NCBI RefSeq assembly: GCF_901709675.1
Contig: NC_051101.1
Span: forward strand, 11,490,501-11,554,500
Origin: Syngnathus acus
Taxonomy: Eukaryota > Chordata > Actinopteri > Syngnathiformes > Syngnathidae
Direction: 5' to 3'
Length of the DNA: 64,000 nt
The translations under genes were made by a program, and so were the position numbers. Below, one piece after another: positions 1-15,461 of this stretch. Every line of letters begins with the position of its first letter. Position 1 is the stretch's first letter. Below the pieces are notes generated by a model. That model did not search any database and was not told where the DNA came from. It saw only the letters and a program-made list of their open reading frames with translations.

Positions 1-342
1 ACACCTGATTGAATTTCGCCGCGCAACTATGCGTTGCCTGTTCGTGGCGATGCTTGTAATGAGGACACAAAGTGGTCGCAAACGTTTGAGACGGTTGGAG
101 GAATACATAAGCACACAATCACTCGAAAACCTGTTTGTGTTACGCTGCAGACAAGCCCGTGTGTATTAATAGATCAGGCAAGCGTGCACTTAGCTGACCA
201 TGTGTTGAAAGCAAACATGGCCGCATGAATTTTTGATATTAACCAAGTGAGACACGCAGGGAAGCCTCCCCCTGTGGAAACGATTCAGACAGAACCAGGG
301 TGAGTGTGGGCAGGGCTGGTCACATGATGCAGTGATTGCTGC

Positions 343-405
<63 letters not shown>
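343..405. repeat. (TG)n microsatellite
   Basis: About 31 TG units with one interruption (TA near 371). The open frames it creates on both strands are artefacts of the repeat. Confidence 0.97.
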
Positions 406-408
<3 letters not shown>

Positions 409-1118
409 GCTGGAGGTGCTGAGTCACACGGTATCTCCCTTTTCTTCTTGTTATTATCTCTACTTCCATTTGTACCCTGTTGTTTCCTGTTGGTGGTGTG
501 TTTTTTTTTTGCCATACATTTGTCTATCCTCTTTGGTTTCCTCTCGAGATCAGTGAGTGCTCGAGGTTGCTAATATGCCAGCAAACAAAAGAATAAGGGT
601 CAACCTCCATCGTGTTGTCCTTGACATTCACGGGAAGTTGCATGTGAATGTTTCCTCTCCTCCCAGCAGCCAGCCAGCCAGTCAGTCAATCTGTGTTTTG
701 TACGTTTTGGTTGTGGCACTGCCAAGATTGCAGCTCATTGTTGCCCCTTCTTTTTTTTTTTTTTTTTTCCACCATCAGGTTCATCCTGTCTTTCAAGTGG
801 CTCGGTAGAATATCCTGCAAATTACGGTTACAGTGGAAAAAAACATGGGCAGTGGGGCTGTAAATATTTTAGAAAAAATAGTTGCTGCAAGAATGAAGTC
901 GTAACATTTTTAACAAGTGAATGACTCAATTCTCTTCCCAAATTGCCTGCTTGGCAAAATCCCCAACAGTTCTTATTTAAATGGTCATACCTTAATTTTG
1001 TCAAATTTAAGCAGCAAATTAATCGAAGTGTTCTTTTTTTTCTTCTTCTAACGTAGGAACTCAGGTTTATATGCTTGAGTGAGCGTGACAAAGCCAGAGT
1101 TTGACTTTTAGTGCAATA

Positions 1119-1132
1119 CTGCCCCCTTGTGG
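1119..1132 (-). promoter_or_regulatory. CTCF-core-like motif
   Basis: The minus strand reads CCACAAGGGGGCAG, a close match to the vertebrate CTCF core. It lies in a FAM171A1 intron. Occupancy is unknown. Confidence 0.4.
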
Positions 1133-1289
1133 ACAAATAGTGCCACAGCCATGAGTGAGCGTTTTCTTGCATCTACTCTCACATTTGAGTATTAGTACTT
1201 GAAACGTGTAAATGAATCTTTTTGGTCTTAAAGATGATTCCAGGAACTGATGATAAAATATTTTTCTAAGATGTGTTCATGTGTTTCAG

Positions 1290-3492
<2,203 letters not shown>

Positions 3493-3552
3493 ATTCTCAG
3501 GTGGGAAGGATGTGCCCGTTGAACATTTATATAGCACTGACATATATCGCAC

Positions 3553-3710
3553 CACTCACAAAAAGTTTGGGATATTGGTGAAATGTCAGGATTAATCGAA
3601 AGTGGATTATGACTTTCATCTGACCTTCTTTATGAATGATGAATACGCATTAAGTTGAGAAGAGGTCAAAGTGACTTTCACCCAAAAAGCTGGTAACTTT
3701 TTTGTGAGCG
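3553..3710. mobile_element. MITE-like short inverted-repeat element
   Basis: The left end CACTCACAAAAAGTT (from 3553) is matched in inverted orientation by AACTTTTTTGTGAGCG ending at 3710, giving a roughly 158-bp unit with imperfect terminal inverted repeats. The left end extended by TGGGATATT recurs at 10054-10078 in the NMT2 3' UTR. No convincing target-site duplication is visible. The superfamily is not assigned. Confidence 0.5.
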
Positions 3711-4893
3711 ATGGACTGCAGCACTGGGATCCATCAACCGAAGGGACAACGCTGAACTTTTATAAACTTTTATGTCCTTTTCTATGAAATGACCACTGTC
3801 ATCCTCCTCATCTACGTAACGACGCCACTAGGAGGCGCAATGTACACATTGCCTGAAGGACTCTGGAGTTTTTTTTTTTGTTTTTTTTTAAGTCAAAACA
3901 AATATATGCCTTTTTTTTTTAAAGAGCTGTAGTACAGCCAAATAGATGATTATCACAAACGAAGGACAACAGGAAGCTTTTTCCTTAAGCCATATTGGCC
4001 TCGGACCACTGACGGTCAAAGCACTGTCGTGTAATCAGACAATGTGACACAGCACCCACTTGGATGGAATACCACGACGAGTTATGCCTCCAGTAAACGA
4101 TACTGACTAATACTATGAAGGGTTTTTGTACGAGTTGAATCACTGACTGGCTATGCATCACTTTTATGCGCCTGCTTGAGATGCCTTTTTTTTTTTGTGT
4201 CTATTTTGGTTGCCAACGTGAAGTATTTTAACCCGATGAGGCTACTTCCTCTTCAAATATGTTAAGGGCTTTTCTTCTTCGTCTGCCTTATTCTGTGGTT
4301 TTTAGTTTACGTATCGTTATTTGAACTGAAACCAAACCGTTATCGTTTGCAGTATTTTCCCCCCCTTTTGTTCCCGATTTTTCCAAGTGCCTTTTTCTTA
4401 AAATGCACATTTCCAGAAGTGATCACCGTGTTTGTTTCTCACCTTCTTTTGCCTTTTTCCTTCTCTACCTCAGCTGTTGTTCTCGTTCCCGCTTGTGACC
4501 AAAAGTATGCAGTTAAATGTTTTCACTACACTGCGCACAGCTCACAATATTCCGCAAGCACATCGAGAAGCACTGAGATGGTTTGCGGCATAGCAGGGAA
4601 TGAATAAGAAAAGTGTCAAAGTAACAGGTTGAGCATTTAGAGTGTGGACATTTGTCTCAAAATGTGCTTTTCAGAGTGATGCATGTTTTTTTATGGCCTA
4701 CTGTATCTATATAAGAGTGCCGGGAAATAATCAAATCCACTCTGGATTTATATAGTCATAACAATCATATTTTTGGTTTTGTTTCTTTCCTATCGCAAAT
4801 CATGTAAGTTTGTGTTCGGGTAAGCGTTTGAGCAGTGGCAGTACCACTCGTGTGTACATTGATCGTTTGCATTATATATTTGAAGTTATTCTG

Positions 4894-4899
4894 AATAAA
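4894..4899 (+). promoter_or_regulatory. Poly(A) signal AATAAA for FAM171A1
   Basis: A canonical hexamer about 1.4 kb after the stop codon, with GT-rich sequence just downstream. It is the first good signal before the NMT2 start region. Confidence 0.6.
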
Positions 4900-4915
4900 C
4901 AACCAGACTGGAACA

Positions 4916-5447
4916 AGTTGTGTCTGGGATTTTATGAGCCAGCTATTTGTAAGTCTTTGGATATTCATTAAAAGACTGACATTTGGACAATAACAGTGGG
5001 ACGACAAGATATTGATATTAACATTTTTAAATTGACGTCAGGGTATTTAATTTGATTAGGTGTGCAGTTTAAGTGGATAATGAAACTCTAGCCAAGCATT
5101 TGTAATTCTGCACACATAACCTCTTAAAATGTTTAAAATGACGCCTGTTCTTTTTTGTTGTTGTTGTCTTATAATAATTAATGTATTTTAGAATGTATAC
5201 CAACGTGAAATAATCCATTAGAATGAGCCAAGGGTACCTAATATTGCGACCTGCCCGCATGAAGCAACGGACGTCACAGGATTTTTGTTTTTGGTACTAC
5301 TGCCGTGTCACTGCAAGGTGGCGCTGTTTCCCCACTCGTCGATTTTCTTTTGTTTTTCCGGTGAGTAGCCACTAGCCGGGATCTCTAGCAGACAGCGCTC
5401 CGGCAGTTTTCTCCACATTTTTTTTCTTTTTTTTTTTTAACGTCTTA
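4916..5447 (+). promoter_or_regulatory. FAM171A1-NMT2 intergenic region and NMT2 promoter/5' UTR
   Basis: About 530 bp separate the FAM171A1 poly(A) signal from the NMT2 start codon. The last 150 bp are CpG-containing and include a CTCF-like motif, CTGCAAGGTGGCGCT at 5311-5325, and a pyrimidine tract just before the ATG. No TATA box was recognised. The transcription start is unknown. Confidence 0.5.
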
Positions 5448-9342
<3,895 letters not shown>

Positions 9343-10815
9343 CCTCGTCCGTGCCTTCACGGCAGCTACTCACACAAACAAGGACATGAGGTCTGGCAGT
9401 TTCATTCACCCGAGAGCCAGATCACCTTATTCTGGGAAGATTTTTCTTTTTTCCTCCCCGGCGCTTTTTTTCAGCTCATTCGGCGGTGGGAAAAAAAAAA
9501 CCCCGGAATTCTCAACATTCTGAATGTGAACGTCATGTTATGCCTGAGACGTACGCTCACATTTGAAACAAACCAGTGTGGCATGCACGGAGATCACCGG
9601 CATGCCCTCATGTGACAACTAATAAGCAAATATTGTCTTTTTTTTGGGGGGGGGGGGGGTATGTTGTCCCTCAGTATATTGCACCTCACCAATAGAGGGC
9701 TGTTCCTGCAGTTAATATCATTCCTCTGCTGGGTACTTTATTTTGCGCGTGGTACATACACACTGTCATAAAGCCAACTGGTGCATTGACTTTTTTTTTT
9801 TCTTTCTTTTCAATGAAGTATCAAGTTACCTGTACAGCATGATGCCATGCACTCAGTTTAGGTATTATCTTCTTTTTTTTTTGTAATGAAGAATGTATTA
9901 CATCAATGAAGCACAATGTTTCAGTTTTGAAAAGGTGCTCAACTGCTTTGGTACTTGGAATTGTCAAAGTGAGCTGCTACCATGTTACAAGGCCGCTGGT
10001 GTTTAAATAGCCGAGAACATTCAGAATGATGAATAAATGCTCATAACGCGCACGACTCACAAAAAAGTTTGGGATATTGAGTGGTCAAATTTACAAATGG
10101 GTTAAATGTGCGGAGTGTACAAAAATAATTTCAAATCTTTTAGTATCTCCCTCGGAGAGGGAAAAAAGAAAACAATTCTGCCGGATTCAAATCGATACTT
10201 CATTTCAACCCCAATCAGCGTGTCGGCGATTAAATCCACAAAAACGACAAACGATAAGGTCATAAGTGACAGAAGGCGTAGAGAGAGAACCAATCGTCAA
10301 CAAAACAGCAAATTCTCGTCTTCCTGTTGAGAGTCTTACGAAGAAAAGAGCATTTAGTTGTTCCATCACAGAATAAGCTGCTTGAAAGCATTTCTTGTTT
10401 TCCTTTTGTCATTTCATATGTAAAAAAAAAAAGTGTTCATCAACTTCCCTATCCGATGATGATTCCTTCCAGAGAGAATTATTTGTGTTGTGCCGGGATA
10501 ATGAGGCGACATATATTTGATATTTTGGGGGGGTTCCCATGTTTTTGATGTCTTCACCCCTGTACATTTTATTAGCTTTCTACTCATACCATGTCTGAGA
10601 CAAATCTACTGTATTTTTCTTTTTTTCTAGTTGTAGTCATCCGGAAAATTGCATGGGGAAAAGCTCCATTTTATGATTGGCCTTGTGACAGTTTTCCTTC
10701 CTGTAGGGCAATCGGAGAACTATGATTTGCTTGCTCTTGCTGTTTATGTTAAAGTGAGCTTCCTCTGTTGTTCCAGTCTCAATTTCGAGATGTTCTTTTT
10801 GCGTAATTAAAACCT
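9343..10815 (+). other. nmt2: NMT2 3' UTR and NMT2-RPP38 convergent interval
   Basis: Non-coding. Candidate poly(A) signals are AATAAA at 10032-10037 and ATTAAA at 10805-10810. A fragment related to the 3553-3710 element lies at 10054-10078, and a CTCF-like motif (CCAATAGAGGGCTG) at 9689-9702. RPP38 transcription comes the other way and probably ends near 11055, so the two 3' ends lie only a few hundred bases apart. Confidence 0.55.
10054..10078 (+). repeat. Half copy of the 3553-type repeat end
   Basis: GACTCACAAAAAAGTTTGGG followed by ATATT matches the left end of the element at 3553 almost base for base. No matching right end was found downstream. Confidence 0.6.
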
Positions 10816-11054
10816 TGACTTGAGTTACATACGGCTAAACGTTTTCCACAGACGGACGCTAATTGTGTCCCCCCACAAAAGTGTGAATGTTGCGCATGTT
10901 GCTGCAGTGATTGTAGTATTGTTACTGACCACGCCCTTTCACAACTCCGGCCCTGAGAACCTGCCTTATTTGAAATATTTTGCCCCCCCCCCCAATGGAG
11001 TTTGACATTACGGAGTACACAAACACATACAGCTTTATCAAAGTGAACAATAAT

Positions 11055-11060
11055 TTTATT
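11055..11060 (-). promoter_or_regulatory. Poly(A) signal (minus strand) for RPP38
   Basis: TTTATT on the plus strand reads AATAAA on the minus strand, 280 bp past the RPP38 stop codon. Confidence 0.55.
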
Positions 11061-11340
11061 CAAATCCATTATGAGCTGTGAAAAAGGCTAACAGAACTTG
11101 TACCAGCATCATTGTAGACTACATGACGTCATGCAAATCATCTGTTTCAACAAACACCGCCTATACCAGCATGGATATTTGAATAAATTCACATGACAAA
11201 ATTATCAAGGCTTAGACTTTTTCCATGTTTTGCTTTTTAGGGAAAAGCTGTGTTGTTACTTGACCATATTGACGCTGCTTATTTCTTTTGGAGATATCAT
11301 CTCACAGATGTAATGTGGACAGTGTGATTGAAATGAATTT

Positions 11341-12138
11341 TCACTTGGCTTGCTTCTTTTTCCGCTTTCTTTTGATCTTGGCTGGGTTGGCAACTATTTT
11401 TTTCACTTTGAAAGGTTGCAGCGTACAGCGTTCACTCTCCGGCTCCAGTTTCCTTTTCTGGCCCGCCCTCTGTTCACCTTTCTTTTTTGTTGTGTCATTG
11501 TGCAGCAATTTGATACGAGTCGCTGTACTTTGTAGCCAAGGAACATCCAGCGAGGGCACTTTGGGTATGATGGCTTCCACTGCGTCAGCAAACGCCTCTG
11601 CTTTGTCCCTGCCAGCGCGGTTCCTGAACCCCAATGCGAGGACGCTCTTGAGGCCCAGTGGCTCGGCCACGCTCTCGCTCAATCGCGGAACCTGGCAGGC
11701 GGGGACGCCTCTGCTGGCACTCAGCGCTATCAGGTGGCTGGTCATGTGCTTGGGTTTGACAGACTTGCACACCAGAACCAACTTGAGTTGGTTCCTCTCC
11801 AGAGCTTTGGTGACCTCGTTGATGCCCAGGGCAAGTTGTCGCCTTACAGTCACATCTGTCCAGCCACCTTTGGGCGAATCCGCCATTTTATTTGAGTCCA
11901 TATCTGTAGATAAGGTATCCGGACCTGTTTTTCTTTTCCTCCATGGCCGAAACACCTTCACTTCCTTCTTCTCAAGCCCCAAGGAAATAAGTTTGTCTTT
12001 CAAGGTTGTCAGGATAAAATGCATGTCATTTTGTGGAAGCGGGCTCCAGTTGAGCGGAAACGGGGTTGTGAACACCGTTTTGACCCGGATGGGCTTTTTG
12101 CTAGCCTTTTTTCCACCACTTTTCTTTGGAGTTTCCAT
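11341..12138 (-). CDS. rpp38: RPP38, ribonuclease P/MRP protein subunit p38
   Basis: A single uninterrupted coding exon of 265 codons plus stop; ATG at 12138, TGA at 11343-11341. It is a protein subunit of RNase P and RNase MRP, which trim the 5' ends of pre-tRNAs and process pre-rRNA in the nucleus and nucleolus. The middle of the protein (about residues 95-175) is a ribosomal L7Ae/NHP2-type K-turn-binding domain, with LKLVLVCKSVKP, HLIALSASRGVPACQVP and LGLKSVLALGFRN. Both termini are rich in lysine and arginine (end KRKRKKKQAK), fitting nucleolar localisation and RNA binding. Human RPP38 is slightly longer (283 aa) and also has one coding exon. An acceptor lies just 5' of the ATG (exon boundary at 12146), so a 5' UTR intron is likely. 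Position between NMT2 and ACBD7 matches human 10p. A long open frame on the plus strand over this exon is a shadow. Confidence 0.93.
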   Translation of the reverse strand: METPKKSGGKKASKKPIRVKTVFTTPFPLNWSPLPQNDMHFILTTLKDKLISLGLEKKEVKVFRPWRKRKTGPDTLSTDMDSNKMADSPKGGWTDVTVRRQLALGINEVTKALERNQLKLVLVCKSVKPKHMTSHLIALSASRGVPACQVPRLSESVAEPLGLKSVLALGFRNRAGRDKAEAFADAVEAIIPKVPSLDVPWLQSTATRIKLLHNDTTKKKGEQRAGQKRKLEPESERCTLQPFKVKKIVANPAKIKRKRKKKQAK

Positions 12139-12444
12139 TTATGTCACTGGAATTAAAAAAAAAAAAATGAAGAGAAAGAATTAGTCACGTCTCCTGAAAT
12201 TAAAATCAGCACTGAGCAGCACAAATGAAGAAATCTTGTTTTAAGAAAAGGAAAAAATATTGTATGGAGGAAAGTAAAGTTAAAAATGGGAAGGTAGAAA
12301 CTATAAAAATGCCTGGAAAATTGTTTTGGAAAAATACACACAACAAAATACCTACTTTTAACCATCCTGCACAAGAACATCCAAGTGTTACGTCGACAAC
12401 GACGACCAAAAACCCAACAATCAAAAACAGTAACAGTATTTTAC

Positions 12445-12575
12445 CTGAATCTCGCCGCACAAAAGTATACAATTCTCTTTGTTTCCAATTCAAATGATTG
12501 TGAATTGCAACATCTTTCTTTCAAAACACATGCGCTAACAACAGAGCGCAGCCATCTTGTTAAAAAAAATGACAC
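12445..12575 (-). other. rpp38: Predicted RPP38 non-coding first exon with YY1-like motif
   Basis: On the minus strand a donor (CAG|GTAAAATA) sits at 12445/12444 and pairs with the acceptor at 12147. CAAGATGGCTGCG (12559-12547, minus) is the classic YY1 motif that often marks transcription starts of housekeeping genes. The 5' limit is approximate. Confidence 0.5.
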
Positions 12576-13118
12576 AACTTTATTTAAAAGGATATTTTGA
12601 ACAATGCTTGCGTTCGTTAAAGAGACAGTACAGTGTATGAGCAAAATGATTTTAAATAAAATAAATCACTAACGAATATTTTATTACATGCTTCCAAAAC
12701 TATTGCCTTTCAGTGTGGGGCAATTTTATTTTGAGAAATTACATGCCTTTGTCAGTTAATTTGGAAACACAGAGAATGTGTTCTCTCAATCCTTCCATTA
12801 TACTTGCCGTTATTATTTCATTTTATTAAACTTTTTCCTAAATTGATTTTAAAACACAGAAAATCTCTTTTGTACTACCCCGCAATGTTGCGTGTTTCTA
12901 GGGATATGCCAGTGAACCGTTGTATGATGTGCGCATGCGCACACGTCCAGTCCCGCCTCCTCCTTCAGCCCTCGTCCGATCGTCATTCTGCCATCGAACC
13001 GTTGTTTTTGCGGCTGCACCCATCAGACGACCAACCTGCACTTAAAATAAGGACAACAGGCCTCGAACTGCGCATTTAAAATAACCAAATCGGAGCCCCT
13101 GCAAAACCTTCATCAAAA
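12576..13118. promoter_or_regulatory. Head-to-head RPP38/ACBD7 promoter interval
   Basis: About 550 bp lie between divergent genes. GCGCATGCGC at 12931-12940 is a perfect palindromic NRF1-type motif. It is followed by a CpG-containing stretch up to the ACBD7 start codon, while the RPP38 side is AT-rich. Transcription starts are not known. Confidence 0.5.
12931..12940. promoter_or_regulatory. NRF1-like palindrome upstream of ACBD7
   Basis: GCGCATGCGC, about 180 bp before the ACBD7 start codon. Confidence 0.5.
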
Positions 13119-14136
13119 ATGACTTCAGTGGTAATATCATAATGCTTCTTCTTGACCTTTGATAATCGCTTTCATCACCCATGTCGATTTTGATCACATG
13201 CTCACACGCTGTCTATCTTCACTGACGTGCTCACTTTCTTTCATGTTTTAAGAACATACTACTGGATGGAACCTCGATTCTACTGTAAATGTTTTACCCG
13301 TCCGTTCTGACCAATATGGTGCAAGGTTGGAGAAACGACACTTAATATGCGAAGATATCAGGGGTACCCAAACTTTGGCTCGGGGCTTAACTGGGTTCTC
13401 ATTGACCCATTTGAACTTGCAAAAGTTTGAGGAACCCTACTTCATACGTTTCGAATTGTCTGTCCAGCTTAGTTCCTTTGTGGAGTAGACGTAGGAACAA
13501 AAGCACCAGTCTTCCATAAAAGCCTATTGTTTAGCCCCTTGTGCTGTTCTAATAGGTTACCAAGTTCACGTACGGTACTATATGTGCTCATTACTTTGCC
13601 CAGAGTTGTTAGCGGTTAATAATCAATCGGGGTGTCTCTCTCTTATCACCGGCAGGCAGAGTTTGAGAAGGCGGCGGAAGATGTGAAGAACTTGAAGACG
13701 AGGCCGTCGGACCAGGAGTTGCTTGACCTCTATGGACTGTATAAGCAGTCAACTGTCGGAGACATCAACACAGGTATGACAAGTGACATCTGTAATTTAT
13801 CATATTCCACCGTCACAGTTTTGTGAAATAAAACGCAGTATGGCAACCGCACTGAAAAAAATCTAGCTACGGCCCTGCATTTATTATTTTTTACCAACAC
13901 GTTGCGAATTCACGTTTTCCAGATAGGCCGGGGATGTTGGACTTGAAAGGGAAAGCCAAGTGGGATGCATGGAACTCCAGGAAAGGTAAATCAAAATATT
14001 TCATGATGAAATATCACAACTTTGTTTTTTTTTAACCTATCTTTTATATTCCTTTATTCTCTCAGGAATGACCAAGGATGCCGCCATGTCTGCCTACGTC
14101 GCACTCGCGAAAGAACTCATCAGCAAACTGGCTTAA
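13119..14136 (+). CDS. acbd7: ACBD7, small acyl-CoA-binding protein
   Basis: Four exons: 13119-13130, 13656-13773, 13923-13985 and 14066-14136, giving 87 codons plus stop; human ACBD7 has 88. It is a cytosolic four-helix protein that binds long-chain acyl-CoA esters. Family landmarks are all present: [14 protein letters not shown] (helix 1), [14 protein letters not shown] with the conserved [19 protein letters not shown] with the ligand-binding KxKWDAW, and the C-terminal [13 protein letters not shown]. The first coding exon holds only 12 bases (M-T-S-V), as is typical for this family; it was chosen because it has a good donor and a phase-0 join, so it is the least certain part. DBI is the alternative name, but the RPP38/NMT2 neighbourhood favours ACBD7. 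The poly(A) signal is at 14414. Confidence 0.9.
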
Positions 14137-14413
14137 TAGAAGGGAAGGCTGGCATGCTGTACTAAAGGGCTAAACAAGACTCCTATCATGAAGTATACTC
14201 ATAATGCAAATGTTTAAACGTTTCTTTTTTTTTAATGGCTTCAAAGTCGAGTTGAGTCAAAATTCTTTAATGTGAATGTGTAGGATACCAATTAGTACTC
14301 TGTTTGCTTATGTGTGATAACCTGCTAACGTACAGTATCTCAATGGTTAATCCAACTTTTAATAATTAGAACAGAATGACTGAAATATCATGATTTAAAT
14401 GTTCACACTTAAA

Positions 14414-14419
14414 AATAAA
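14414..14419 (+). promoter_or_regulatory. Poly(A) signal AATAAA for ACBD7
   Basis: A canonical hexamer 278 bp after the stop codon, in A-rich surroundings. Confidence 0.6.
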
Positions 14420-14959
14420 ACTTATGCACTGTCTTACGCATTTGTTGGTCATTTTTTGTTGAATTTGTAATACTAGTATAGTATATATTAGTTACTGCCC
14501 TACATGTTTTTTGTTTTGGTGGAATTAAAATTCTACATATTATATATAATAGATTTAGATTAGATAGATAGATTTTTGAATCAGAAGTAGTCTAAATTAT
14601 TTAAGAATATGTGCATTTACATTTACAACCCCACTGTCGAACTGCTAACGTATTGTGATTCTATTCAGATAATATATATTAAATAACACTCCGTAAAGCT
14701 AAAAAAATGCAATAATAATAAAAATAGAATGTGTCTCCTCTTTTTTTTTTCGTTCCAAATAATCAAAGGATTATTTTGTATGAAATGAATAAATCTGGAA
14801 TGAATAGCATTGACCCCATATCGCCTGGCTGCACTCAGGCAACTCGGTGCTTTGTGGAATGTAGGTCAAGTGCCACTGAGTTGCGCATGCGCAAAATTCA
14901 CTTCCGGGCAGTGCTCGAGGGGTACTCGGTTAAAGGTGATTTGCGGGAATACTCATTAC
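14420..14959. other. ACBD7-CROT intergenic interval (block junction) with CROT promoter
   Basis: About 540 bp: AT-rich sequence with TATATA and GATA runs, then a promoter-like end. TTGCGCATGCGCAA at 14881-14894 is a full NRF1 palindrome, and an ETS-type CTTCCGG follows at about 14900. No gene was found. This is where the human chromosome 10-like gene order changes to the chromosome 7-like order. Confidence 0.6.
14881..14894. promoter_or_regulatory. NRF1-like palindrome in CROT promoter
   Basis: TTGCGCATGCGCAA, 14 bases, perfectly palindromic, within 130 bp of the predicted CROT first exon. Confidence 0.55.
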
Positions 14960-15004
14960 TAATCCAACGACGCAAGTAGTTTTGTTTTTTCGAGGAGCCT
15001 GGAG
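14960..15004 (+). other. crot: Predicted non-coding first exon of CROT
   Basis: A strong donor (GGAG|GTAAGTTG) at 15004/15005 pairs with the acceptor at 15442, which precedes the coding start by 20 bases. The 5' limit is a guess. Confidence 0.45.
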
Positions 15005-15461
15005 GTAAGTTGATTTTTACATTTTGCATACGAAGCACCGTGAGCGATACAAATGCATATCATGGAAACAAGTTGTAGAAGTCAAACAGTCAGCTAGTTT
15101 GACTAGTTCAACTCTTGCACTTTGTATATAATAATGCAAATGCATTTTTATTGTCGACGTGTCTTTTGGAAGTTGGCCAATGACTAAACAATATAAACGT
15201 AAGCGTGGACTTCATATTTAAGTGTATGCACTTACAAATTAAATCTCTCTATTTCCATCTACCCACTACTCCATAAATTATTCATCATTATATATTATCA
15301 TATTAGTCTATCCATCATTTGTCAATTCTTGTGTTCAATATTTCTATTCTTCTATCCATCTTTGTTTCTTTCTGTCTTTTTACTTCCTTTCCATCATGTG
15401 ATTTAATGATCCAAAGTGTTTGCCCATGTGTATCTTTTGCAGAGTGAATAATAATAAAAAA

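Larger units (their letters stand above)
1..1289 (+). other. FAM171A1 intron (upstream exons outside window)
   Basis: No exon of the FAM171A1 extracellular domain or of any other gene could be recognised here. The stretch holds a TG microsatellite, poly(T) runs and a CTCF-core-like motif at 1119-1132. Open frames in it are short and repeat-derived. It is read as intron because the next exon starts at 1290 in the middle of a codon behind a normal acceptor. Confidence 0.7.
3493..4915 (+). other. fam171a1: FAM171A1 3' UTR
   Basis: About 1.4 kb of non-coding sequence runs from the stop codon to AATAAA at 4894-4899, followed by a GT-rich stretch. It contains a short inverted-repeat element (3553-3710), poly(T) runs and a CTCF-core-like motif at 3825-3838. 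The extent is inferred from the poly(A) signal only. Confidence 0.65.

Noticed and set aside
332-573. Cys-Val repeat proteins around 332-573
   Set aside because: Translations of a TG microsatellite.
11288-12184. 298-codon plus-strand open frame
   Set aside because: A shadow of RPP38 on the opposite strand; RPP38 has a recognisable L7Ae domain.
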